Source of the DNA: Candidatus Peregrinibacteria bacterium | Lineage (GTDB): Bacteria; Patescibacteriota; Gracilibacteria; UM-FILTER-43-11 | Length of the DNA stretch: 16,240 nt | Reading direction: 5' to 3' | Assembly: GCA_030618315.1 (NCBI GenBank) | Contig: JAUXDO010000015.1 | Location: 1 to 16,240, forward strand | In this document: positions 7,528 to 13,957 of the stretch, one piece after another | Layout of the letters: each line of letters begins with the position of its first letter | Position numbering within the stretch: the stretch's first letter is position 1 | Program-made: the position numbers and the translations under genes | Notes under the pieces: model-generated | Seen by the model: the letters and a program-made list of their open reading frames with translations, nothing else | Database searches by the model: none | What the model was told of the DNA's origin: nothing

Positions 7528-7586
7528 ATATAGGTTAACCATTTTTTATATTTCCCATCCATCCATATGTATTTAGTTGTTTTCAT
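7521..7586 (-). pseudogene. Possible 5' remnant of a branched-chain aminotransferase gene (ilvE-like), 21 codons
   Basis: A 21-codon reading frame begins MKTTKYIWMDGKYKKW and then hits TAA. YIWMDGK followed by a Trp is characteristic of the extreme N-terminus of IlvE-type branched-chain aminotransferases, which continue into a WEDAK-HVL-H segment. Nothing of the remaining roughly 280 residues is present; the match stops where the heptamer array begins. I read it as the broken-off start of a lost gene, possibly keeping its old promoter upstream of the 7TM gene. It could also be a functional leader peptide or chance, since the match is only about nine informative residues. Confidence 0.4.
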
Positions 7587-7604
7587 AAAATTAACTTACA
7601 CGCC

Positions 7605-7634
7605 TACATATTTTAGCAAAAATAGACATGTAAA
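7605..7634 (-). promoter_or_regulatory. Candidate promoter upstream of the ilvE-like remnant and 7TM gene
   Basis: On the minus strand TTTACA (7634-7629) is followed by 18 nt and TATGTA (7610-7605); an overlapping TAAAAT (7615-7610) is an alternative -10. It lies 19 bases above the remnant's ATG and about 117 above the 7TM start. The rest of the 192-base gap 7489-7680 holds only A/T-rich sequence and the heptamer array. Confidence 0.3.
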
Positions 7635-7680
7635 AAAAGCTTATAAGTGAATAAAATTACCTATAATAAGATTAATATAA

Positions 7681-7947
7681 TCAATAAAATAAAACCTCAC
7701 AGCCTGGATTCATACGAACATAATATCTCAAAAATTTTTTCATTTCCTCAGGTATCGGAGAAGGGCTATCTCTGGTAATCATCAGGGCTGATTGATTATG
7801 ATCAACATTTATCACTCCATCCATTTTCCCCTCTAGCATTTTAACAAAGCCTTCATCAATAATAGCTATTTTTGGCAAATTTGTTAATGCAATTCTTTCA
7901 CATACTTCTGGTATTTCAAATTGATTATCTGTATTTTCAATAGACAT
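7681..7947 (-). CDS. Uncharacterised 88-aa protein
   Basis: A small acidic protein that I do not recognise. It has no signal peptide or membrane span. A short hydrophobic beta strand with flanking residues (LPKIAIIDEGFV) and a second strand region (GVINVDHNQSALMITRD) suggest a compact alpha/beta fold; the C-terminal part (EEMKKFLRYYVRMNPG) looks helical. The gene starts 52 bases after the cobO stop on the same strand and has its own well-formed promoter overlapping that stop, so it can be expressed with or without cobO. It ends in TGA; an in-frame TAA two codons later means the end hardly depends on that call. Function unknown. Confidence 0.7.
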   Translation of the reverse strand: MSIENTDNQFEIPEVCERIALTNLPKIAIIDEGFVKMLEGKMDGVINVDHNQSALMITRDSPSPIPEEMKKFLRYYVRMNPGCEVLFY

Positions 7948-7974
7948 ATTAAAAAGATTAATAAAAAGGATAAA

Positions 7975-8003
7975 ATTGTACCATCAAATTTTACTAAAGT
8001 CAA
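7975..8003 (-). promoter_or_regulatory. Promoter of the 88-aa gene, overlapping the cobO stop codon
   Basis: On the minus strand TTGACT (8003-7998) is followed by a 17-nt spacer and TACAAT (7980-7975), with a TG one base before the -10 (extended -10). The -35 contains the TGA stop of cobO. The expected start near 7968 gives a leader of about 21 nt. Confidence 0.6.
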
Positions 8004-8566
8004 TAGTCCAACCCTTCAATAGCATCCTGCCCATCTTTAAAGTAATGCTTGATCTCCTGCACATCAGATACTAAATCAGCCTTTTCGATTAACCAATCCG
8101 GTGCACCTCGCCCTGTCAGGAGTAAATGGGTGTCTTTTGGGCATTCATCAACGAGCTCTTGGACAGATGAATCGTCCACAAGCCCGGAATTCAGACAAGT
8201 GACAAGCTCATCTGCAACAATCAAAAAGTATCCTTTAGTAGAATTTTTGAATTTTGAATTTTGAATCTTGAATTTTTTATTATATAAGGTAATGACTTTA
8301 TCAATTCCTTTTTGGACCTCCTCCTTATCTGCCTCGGTATTTTTAAATCGGAACTCTTTTTTTTCTTCATCAAATCTTTTTAATCCAAACCGATAAGTAT
8401 CAATTTTTCCTTGCAATAAATTTAAAATATTTTGTTCGCCATAATGGCTTCCACCCTTATCAAAAAAGGTGATGGCAACGCGCTTTCCCCATCCAAAAGC
8501 CCTTAAAGCGGTCCCAAGAGCGCTAGTGGTCTTACCCTTGCCATTTCCCGTAATAAGTAAAATCAT
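8000..8566 (-). CDS. cobO: Cob(I)alamin adenosyltransferase, CobO/BtuR family
   Basis: Transfers the adenosyl group of ATP to cob(I)alamin to make adenosylcobalamin. The 188-residue protein has the P-loop GNGKGKTT (7-14), a Walker-B-like VADEL (117-121), the family motif TGRGAP (151-156) and the typical ending GLDY (185-188). It lacks the N-terminal extension of enterobacterial BtuR but is otherwise full length. Residues 97-109 (KKFKIQNSKFKNS), just before the Walker-B strand, are encoded by a five-unit heptamer array that has no counterpart in the family; this is probably a surface loop. The gene is divergent from nrdJ, whose product needs adenosylcobalamin. No cobalamin synthesis genes are in the window, so salvage is the likely source of the corrin. 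Confidence 0.92.
   Translation of the reverse strand: MILLITGNGKGKTTSALGTALRAFGWGKRVAITFFDKGGSHYGEQNILNLLQGKIDTYRFGLKRFDEEKKEFRFKNTEADKEEVQKGIDKVITLYNKKFKIQNSKFKNSTKGYFLIVADELVTCLNSGLVDDSSVQELVDECPKDTHLLLTGRGAPDWLIEKADLVSDVQEIKHYFKDGQDAIEGLDY
8241..8276. repeat. Heptamer tandem array inside cobO, five units
   Basis: GAATTTT (8241-8247), one extra T, then GAATTTT, GAATTTT, GAATCTT, GAATTTT (8249-8276). The array is 36 bases long, a multiple of three, so the cobO frame is kept; the single extra T makes this possible because five units alone would be 35 bases. Confidence 0.85.
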
Positions 8567-8600
8567 TGCTAAATCAATATATAGTATGTCTAGTGTTATC

Positions 8601-8627
8601 TTTATACAAGATATGGTGTCTCGTCAA
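8601..8627 (-). promoter_or_regulatory. Candidate cobO promoter
   Basis: On the minus strand TTGACG (8627-8622) and TATAAA (8606-8601) are separated by 15 nt, shorter than ideal. The start near 8594 would give a leader of about 28 nt. A TAAAGA at a 17-nt spacing overlaps and is an alternative -10. Confidence 0.35.
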
Positions 8628-8691
8628 GAATAATTATTTGACTTTGAAGTGACTGCAAGTAAAATGGGGTTTGCTTTCAAAAACAAAAACC

Positions 8692-8779
8692 AGGGTCGTT
8701 TCGGCGGCCCTAACTTAACTCTCTAAAATCTTTAAAAATATTAGGCTGTCTTGAAACGCCACTCCATCAAACTTCAAGA
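8692..8779 (+). other. Two hairpins in the leader region of nrdJ
   Basis: AGGGTCG (8692-8698) pairs with CGGCCCT (8705-8711, one G-U) around a six-base loop. TCTTGAA (8749-8755) pairs with TTCAAGA (8773-8779) around a 17-base loop that contains GCCACT. They lie in the 263-base gap between cobO and nrdJ, which is otherwise A/T-rich and shows no clear nrdJ promoter. They could belong to a regulatory leader RNA for nrdJ, but they do not match the cobalamin riboswitch consensus. Confidence 0.3.
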
Positions 8780-8829
8780 TTCATGTCTTTTTGTTCTCTA
8801 AATTAATTCTCTAACTCAAAAAAATAAAT

Positions 8830-11800
8830 ATGCCGAAAACGCGCCCAAAACATGGCTTACAAATCAGCCGCTTTTTTACAACCCCAGGCAAGAACCCATT
8901 AAAAGAAGTAAAATATATAGAACGTGATTGCCGTATTACAAAACAAGACGGATCAATAGTATTTGAAATGAAAAATTTCAAAACACCAAAAAGCTGGTCT
9001 CAGAATGCAAGTGACATTATGGCATCCAAATATGCTCGTAAAGCCGGAGTTCCTCAAAAAAACGAAATGGGGGAAGATATATTAGGTCCTGAAAAAGGAG
9101 CTGATCAGGTTATTGGCCGTATGACAAGTTGTTGGCGCATGTGGGGGGAGAAACATGGTTATTTTGCAAGCAAAGAAGATGCAGATAGTTACGAAGCAGA
9201 AATGAACCATATGTTAATCAATCAAATGTCTGCTCCAAACTCTCCACAATGGTTTAATACTGGTTTAAATTCTGCTTATGGTATTAATGGCCCTGCACAA
9301 GGTCATTACTACGCTGATCCCAAAACTGGTGAAATCAAAAAATCAGAAGATTCATATTCACACCCTCAGCCACATGCCTGTTTTATTCAATCTGTTAGCG
9401 ATGATCTTGTAAACGAAGGTGGAATAATGGATCTTTGGATGCGTGAAGCTAGATTATTTAAATATGGCTCTGGTACAGGTACTAATTTCTCAGCTATTCG
9501 CGGTGAAGGTGAAACTCTGTCAGGCGGAGGTTTTTCCTCTGGTCTAATGTCCTTCCTTAAAATCGGAGACCGTGCAGCAGGTGCTATTAAATCCGGTGGA
9601 ACTACACGTCGTGCTGCTAAAATGGTATGTCTAGACATAGATCATCCAGAAATCGAATCATTCATCAACTGGAAAGTAGAAGAGGAAAAAAAGGTTGCAG
9701 CTCTTATTGCAGCCGGTTACTCAAGCGATTTCAACGGTGAAGCTTATGCAACAGTTTCCGGACAAAATTCAAACAATTCAGTCCGTATTTCAAACAAATT
9801 TATGAAAGCGGTAGAAAATGATGATAACTTCGACCTTATAAGAAGAACCAATGGAAAATCATTCAAATCATTAAGTGCCCGCAAACTTTGGAATCAAATC
9901 GGATACGCTGCTTGGGCATGTGCAGACCCTGGGTTACAATTCGACTCAACAATCAATGAATGGCACACATGCCCAAAAGATGGACGCATAAACGCCTCAA
10001 ATCCTTGCAGTGAATATATGTTTCTGGACAACACAGCCTGCAATCTTGCATCACTCAACCTTGAAAAATTCTTCGACTCAAAAGAAAATAAATTTGATAT
10101 TAAAGCTTACAGACACGCAATCCACTTATGGACAATCACTCTCGAGATAAGTGTATTAATGGCTCAATTCCCAAGTTACGAAATTGCAAAGAGAAGTTAT
10201 GAATACCGTACGCTTGGCTTAGGATACGCCAATTTAGGCACAGCATTAATGCTTCTCGGCATTCCATACGACAGTGATGAAGGACGAGGAATAGCTGCGG
10301 CATTAACTTCTATTATTACAGCTGCTTCTTACGAAACTTCAGCAGAAATGGCAAAAGCATATGGTTCTTTCGAAAGATACGAACATAATAAAGATGACAT
10401 GCTGCGCGTTATGCGAAATCACAGAAGAGCCGCATACAATGTATCTGATGCTGAATATGAAGAACTTGATATCAAACCAGTAGGCCTGATAAAAGAAGAT
10501 TGTCCAGAATATTTATTTGAAGCTTCCTGCACAGCATGGGATCTTGCCCTGAAAAAAGGAGAAAAATACGGATACAGAAATGCACAAGTCTCTGTAATTG
10601 CCCCAACCGGAACAATCGGCCTACTAATGGACTGCGACACAACCGGCGTAGAACCTGATTTTGCATTAGTTAAATTTAAAAAGCTTGCTGGCGGAGGTTA
10701 TATGAAAATTGTTAATCAATCTGTTCCATCAGCTTTAGAAAAACTAGGTTACTCAAAAACTGAAACTCAGGAAATAATCGACCACATAATCGGTAAAGGC
10801 TCTCTTGTTGAAGCACCATTCATAAACTGGAAAACATTAAAAGAAAAGGGTTTCAACGAAGACGAATTAATGAATATCGAAAAGGGGCTCAAAGACGCAT
10901 TCAGCATTAGTATGGCTTTCAACAAATTTTCCATAGGAGAAGATGCGCTTGAAAGAGTAGGAATTGATGCAGACACATATAATGACTCAAGTTTCAATTT
11001 CCTAAATGAAGTAGGATTCACAAACGAAGAAATCGAATCAGCCAACGAATACGTTACCGGAACAATGACAATAGAGGGCGCACCATACATCAAAGATGAG
11101 CATCTTGCAGTATTCGACTGTGCAAATAAATGCGGATCAAAAGGAAAAAGATACATCTACCACACTGGTCACATTAAAATGCTTGCCGCTGTTCAGCCAT
11201 TCGTCTCAGGTTCAATTTCCAAAACAATTAACATGCCAAACGAAGTTGAAACAAAAGACGTACTTCAGGCATATGAAATGAGCTGGAAACTCGGTCTTAA
11301 AGCCAATGCAATCTACCGTGACGGATGCAAGCTTTCTCAGCCCCTTAACACTTCTTCCAAAGAAGAAAAGAAAAAAGTAGAAAAGATTGAAATGAGTGAA
11401 GTAGAAATCACTAAAAAACCATTACGCCGTCGCCTCAATCCTGAACGTCAGTCTATCACTCATAAATTCTCCATTGCTGGTCACGAGGGATACTTCACAG
11501 TTGGATTATACGAAGACGGAACACCAGGTGAATTCTTCATTAAAATGAGCAAAGAGGGTTCTACTCTTTCCGGAATCATGGATAGCCTAGCCTTATCTAT
11601 CTCATTAAATCTTCAATATGGCGTACCTTTTGAAGTCTTAATCTCTAAATTCACCCATTCTCGTTTTGAACCATCCGGAATGACATCAAACAACGAAATT
11701 CCAATGGTTAAATCAATCATGGATTACATCGGTAGATGGTTTGCACTTAAATTCCTTACCAAAGATGAAGCTAAGAAATATCACAATGGCGATTTAATAG

Positions 11801-12111
11801 AACGTGCATACAACGAAGGTACTATGTCTAAAAAAGGTGTAATGCCAAGCATTAGAAGCACAATCACATTAAGTGAACCAAAAGAAAAAGAAGCGGACAA
11901 GGAAAATATTCTTATTAAAGTCCTGGAAAAATCCAAGATTAAGCCTATCAAAAAAACAGTTGCTATTGGTTCTCAATCAAATACTTACACAACACCTGTT
12001 GCCTATCAAAGCGATGACGCACCAATGTGTCACAATTGTGGATCAGTAATGGTTCGTAACGGAAGTTGTTACAAATGCCTGGACTGCGGAGAAACATCAG
12101 GGTGTAGTTAA
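8830..12111 (+). CDS. nrdJ: Adenosylcobalamin-dependent (class II) ribonucleotide reductase
   Basis: Reduces ribonucleotides to deoxyribonucleotides using a thiyl radical generated from adenosylcobalamin, without needing oxygen. The 1093-residue protein has the first redox cysteine in PHACFIQS (C184), the catalytic block NPCSE (N391, thiyl-radical C393, E395) and the partner cysteine C404 (11 residues on, the same spacing as in Thermotoga NrdJ). It also has APTGTIG (591-597) and GVEPDFALVKFKK (606-618). The C-terminus is a Cys-rich zinc-ribbon-like tail with C1067, C1070, C1080, C1083, C1086 and C1092, as in long NrdJ enzymes where such a tail re-reduces the active site. All catalytic residues are present. 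The ATG at 8830 is preceded only by A-rich sequence. A clear terminator follows at 12141. Confidence 0.96.
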   Translation: MPKTRPKHGLQISRFFTTPGKNPLKEVKYIERDCRITKQDGSIVFEMKNFKTPKSWSQNASDIMASKYARKAGVPQKNEMGEDILGPEKGADQVIGRMTSCWRMWGEKHGYFASKEDADSYEAEMNHMLINQMSAPNSPQWFNTGLNSAYGINGPAQGHYYADPKTGEIKKSEDSYSHPQPHACFIQSVSDDLVNEGGIMDLWMREARLFKYGSGTGTNFSAIRGEGETLSGGGFSSGLMSFLKIGDRAAGAIKSGGTTRRAAKMVCLDIDHPEIESFINWKVEEEKKVAALIAAGYSSDFNGEAYATVSGQNSNNSVRISNKFMKAVENDDNFDLIRRTNGKSFKSLSARKLWNQIGYAAWACADPGLQFDSTINEWHTCPKDGRINASNPCSEYMFLDNTACNLASLNLEKFFDSKENKFDIKAYRHAIHLWTITLEISVLMAQFPSYEIAKRSYEYRTLGLGYANLGTALMLLGIPYDSDEGRGIAAALTSIITAASYETSAEMAKAYGSFERYEHNKDDMLRVMRNHRRAAYNVSDAEYEELDIKPVGLIKEDCPEYLFEASCTAWDLALKKGEKYGYRNAQVSVIAPTGTIGLLMDCDTTGVEPDFALVKFKKLAGGGYMKIVNQSVPSALEKLGYSKTETQEIIDHIIGKGSLVEAPFINWKTLKEKGFNEDELMNIEKGLKDAFSISMAFNKFSIGEDALERVGIDADTYNDSSFNFLNEVGFTNEEIESANEYVTGTMTIEGAPYIKDEHLAVFDCANKCGSKGKRYIYHTGHIKMLAAVQPFVSGSISKTINMPNEVETKDVLQAYEMSWKLGLKANAIYRDGCKLSQPLNTSSKEEKKKVEKIEMSEVEITKKPLRRRLNPERQSITHKFSIAGHEGYFTVGLYEDGTPGEFFIKMSKEGSTLSGIMDSLALSISLNLQYGVPFEVLISKFTHSRFEPSGMTSNNEIPMVKSIMDYIGRWFALKFLTKDEAKKYHNGDLIERAYNEGTMSKKGVMPSIRSTITLSEPKEKEADKENILIKVLEKSKIKPIKKTVAIGSQSNTYTTPVAYQSDDAPMCHNCGSVMVRNGSCYKCLDCGETSGCS

Positions 12112-12140
12112 TCAATCAGACAAAAACATAAAAACTCAAG

Positions 12141-12175
12141 AACCTTTCTGTTGTGATCCCGACAGGAAGGTTTTT
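12141..12175 (+). terminator. Intrinsic terminator of nrdJ
   Basis: AACCTTTCTGT (12141-12151) pairs with ACAGGAAGGTT (12162-12172; one G-U) around a ten-base loop and runs into T at 12171-12175. It lies 30 bases after the nrdJ stop. Confidence 0.85.
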
Positions 12176-12202
12176 GCCTGTGCGCCTTTGGAGTATGATA
12201 AT
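12174..12202 (+). promoter_or_regulatory. Candidate promoter of the UPF0489 gene
   Basis: TTGCCT (12174-12179), a 17-nt spacer, then GATAAT (12197-12202). The expected start near 12209 is only about four bases before the ATG at 12213, implying a nearly leaderless message. The -35 overlaps the T tract of the nrdJ terminator. Confidence 0.4.
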
Positions 12203-12212
12203 ATGACCCACG

Positions 12213-12962
12213 ATGTATCAAAAAGAATTCCAAATCACCAACAACATCAGTAATAACTCATTTTCTTTCTCAAAAAGAAAAAATCCGACTATTAATGTCC
12301 CAAAAATTATTGATGGAGAAATTGATGATGTAAAAATAGGAAATAAAATAGTTTTTGAGGACTTTAATGAAAATGGGGAACTAAAATCATGCGTCGGTCT
12401 CAAAAATTTTGTCAGAACAGTTCATCCGATAACCAAAAAACCAATAATTATTGTAGATAATCACAATCATGTTTTTTATTTTTGGTATGAAGCGAGAAAG
12501 AATGGAGTGATAAGTGATGGAGCAACATTAATCCACATCGACCAGCATAAAGATATGAGAAAACCAGAAAGCGACATTGATATTCCAATTTCTGAAGGCG
12601 ATATTGATAAATGTCGCATGCAGGAATTGGAATATATTTTCAAATACACAAACTCAGTATTAAACGTCGGCAACTACATACCACCAGCAATTGAGGAGGG
12701 GTTAATTGGTGAAGTGATATCAATTACAAGTGAAACAGAAATAATAAGTGCTAAGCACGAAGCACGAGGCACGAAGCACGATATTATTTTAAATATTGAT
12801 TTGGACTTCTGGGCCCCCGAAATGAATTACATCGACAATAAATTAAAAACCGACATCACAAAAAAATGGATGGAAAAAGCGGATTTAATAACAATCGCTA
12901 CTAGCCCATTTTTTATTGATCAGGAATTAGCATTAAAAGTTTTAAAAGAATTGCTAATTTAA
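12213..12962 (+). CDS. UPF0489 family protein, arginase-like metal-binding fold
   Basis: A 249-residue protein of the UPF0489 family (relatives include human C5orf22), whose fold is thought to be related to arginases and deacetylases. Putative metal ligands are DNHNH (82-86), HIDQHKD (108-114, a DxHxD motif) and NIDLDFW (194-200, a DxD motif). The ending with SPFFID fits the family. The reaction is unknown; hydrolysis of a C-N bond is an inference from the fold. Residues 181-189 (KHEARGTKH), immediately before the second metal-binding strand, are encoded by a four-unit heptamer array and are probably a family-atypical loop. The N-terminal 70 residues are variable and polar. It stands alone between the nrdJ terminator and a convergent terminator. 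Confidence 0.82.
   Translation: MYQKEFQITNNISNNSFSFSKRKNPTINVPKIIDGEIDDVKIGNKIVFEDFNENGELKSCVGLKNFVRTVHPITKKPIIIVDNHNHVFYFWYEARKNGVISDGATLIHIDQHKDMRKPESDIDIPISEGDIDKCRMQELEYIFKYTNSVLNVGNYIPPAIEEGLIGEVISITSETEIISAKHEARGTKHDIILNIDLDFWAPEMNYIDNKLKTDITKKWMEKADLITIATSPFFIDQELALKVLKELLI
12753..12780. repeat. Heptamer tandem array inside the UPF0489 gene, four units
   Basis: AAGCACG, AAGCACG, AGGCACG, AAGCACG. It is GC-richer than the surrounding gene and encodes a charged loop. At 28 bases it is not a multiple of three, so any insertion must have been compensated by flanking bases. Confidence 0.85.
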
Positions 12963-12993
12963 AAAACCGCCCCAAATTCATGAAACGGTTTTT
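12962..12993. terminator. Bidirectional terminator between UPF0489 and slipin genes
   Basis: AAAAACCG (12962-12969) pairs with CGGTTTTT (12986-12993) around a 16-base loop. The A run on one side and T run on the other give a T tract on both strands, fitting the convergent genes whose stops lie at 12962 and 13011. Confidence 0.7.
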
Positions 12994-13010
12994 AATTGAA
13001 AAATAAAGAA

Positions 13011-13784
13011 TTATTTTTTCATAGCCTCAGCCATCTGAGCAACAACCTTAAACCCATCATTCGGTATCATCCAGATCGTGGTATTTGATTGGTCAGATGA
13101 AAGATCGTTAATAGATTGAAGTGTTCTTAGGTGAAGAGCACCAGGAGCTTCTGCAAGAGTAAGAGCAGCCTTTTTCATATTGTCTGCAGCTTCAACTTCA
13201 CCCTGAGCCTTAATAATGACAGCACGTTTTTCACGCTCTGCTTCAGCTTCTTTTGCCATAGTTCTCTTCATGTCATCAGGCAATCCGATGTCTTTAAGCT
13301 CAACTGCTTCAACCAAAATACCCCAAGGATCACTAGCTTTATCTACTATGCCCTGAATTCTGCCAGCAATTTCATCGCGATTACGAAGAAGCTCATCAAG
13401 TGTAACCTCGCCAACTGCATTACGCATTGTAGTTTGAGCAAGCTGACTAACAGCATAAGCGTATCTTTCTACTTCAATAATTGATTTTGCGGCATCGTTT
13501 ACCTTGAAGTAAAGAACTGCATTTATACGAATAGAAATGTTATCTTTTGTAATAGCCTCTTGATCTGGAACATCAGCAACTTTTGTACGAAGATCAACCT
13601 TAACCATTCTTTGAAAAATCGGAACAACAATCCTCCAACCGGGGTTTTTCATTCCTGTGTACTTACCTAATGTAAACATAACTCCCCTTTCGTACTGATT
13701 AATCTGCTTAATCATTATCACAATCAAGATAACGATTGGGACAAATAAAGTACTAATAAGAGAATAAATAATTGATGGATCCAT
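13011..13784 (-). CDS. Slipin, SPFH (stomatin/prohibitin) family membrane protein
   Basis: A 257-residue SPFH protein. One N-terminal membrane helix (about 8-26) is followed by the slipin signature YERGVMFTLGKY (31-42), the SPFH domain (to about 165), then an Ala/Glu/Lys-rich coiled-coil segment (about 172-215) and a short C-terminal region ending in QMAEAMKK. Slipins oligomerise at the cytoplasmic membrane, probably as microdomain scaffolds that control proteases or transporters. The NfeD-type partner that often accompanies bacterial slipins is not adjacent. The gene is full length. A TATAAT at 13821-13816 gives a leader of about 25 nt. Confidence 0.92.
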   Translation of the reverse strand: MDPSIIYSLISTLFVPIVILIVIMIKQINQYERGVMFTLGKYTGMKNPGWRIVVPIFQRMVKVDLRTKVADVPDQEAITKDNISIRINAVLYFKVNDAAKSIIEVERYAYAVSQLAQTTMRNAVGEVTLDELLRNRDEIAGRIQGIVDKASDPWGILVEAVELKDIGLPDDMKRTMAKEAEAEREKRAVIIKAQGEVEAADNMKKAALTLAEAPGALHLRTLQSINDLSSDQSNTTIWMIPNDGFKVVAQMAEAMKK

Positions 13785-13815
13785 ATTTTTTTAATTAATC
13801 AATAAAGTAATTCCG

Positions 13816-13844
13816 ATTATACGGTATCGTTTGTGTTCGCGAAA
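13816..13844 (-). promoter_or_regulatory. Candidate slipin promoter
   Basis: On the minus strand a perfect TATAAT (13821-13816) lies 17 nt after a poor -35, TTTCGC (13844-13839). The -35 region is inside the palindromic element at 13828-13898, so folding or protein binding there would affect slipin expression. Confidence 0.4.
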
Positions 13845-13898
13845 GGCGTATCGGCATCGTCTAACGACTTACGTCCATAATACACGCAGACACAAACG
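13828..13898. other. Nested inverted-repeat element, possible structured RNA or degenerate MITE
   Basis: Outer arms CGTTTGTGT (13828-13836) and ACACAAACG (13890-13898) are exact inverted repeats. After a G-U and one mismatch the pairing continues with GCG/CGC (13839-13841 and 13885-13887). Inside, GGCGTA (13845-13850) can pair with TACGTCC (one bulge), and TCGT-CTA-ACGA (13857-13867) forms the apex. The block is clearly GC-richer than its surroundings. GTAATT occurs on both sides (13807-13812 and 13898-13903), which could be a short target duplication or chance. Confidence 0.5.
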
Positions 13899-13899
13899 T

Positions 13900-13934
13900 A
13901 ATTGCTAAATGATAAATGTTAATTGTTAAATGTT
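13900..13934. repeat. Heptamer tandem array upstream of the radical SAM gene, five units
   Basis: Units AATTGCT, AAATGAT, AAATGTT, AATTGTT, AAATGTT start right after the palindromic element and end 23 bases before the radical SAM start codon. A weak promoter (TTGTTA 13923-13928, 17 nt, TATGCT 13946-13951) would start its tail within this array and place transcription start at the ATG. Confidence 0.75.
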
Positions 13935-13957
13935 TTTCTTTGCCTTATGCTTAGCAT

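Noticed and set aside
7681..8002. Alternative genetic code with TGA as glycine (code 25 of Gracilibacteria/Absconditabacteria).
   Set aside because: TGA ends cobO right after its family-typical GLDY and also ends the 88-aa gene; no gene needs an internal TGA read as sense.
8641..8829. Cobalamin riboswitch before nrdJ, suggested by GCCACT and two hairpins.
   Set aside because: The conserved core preceding CCCGCCACTG and the downstream B12 box are missing, and GCCACT lies in a simple hairpin loop.
10767..11156. A 129-codon open frame on the minus strand within nrdJ.
   Set aside because: It is antisense to a confidently identified conserved enzyme and has no recognisable protein features.
13828..13898. 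tRNA gene, because of length and a GTTCG-like string.
   Set aside because: No cloverleaf: the stems nest as one long hairpin, and there is no D-loop or correctly placed T-arm.
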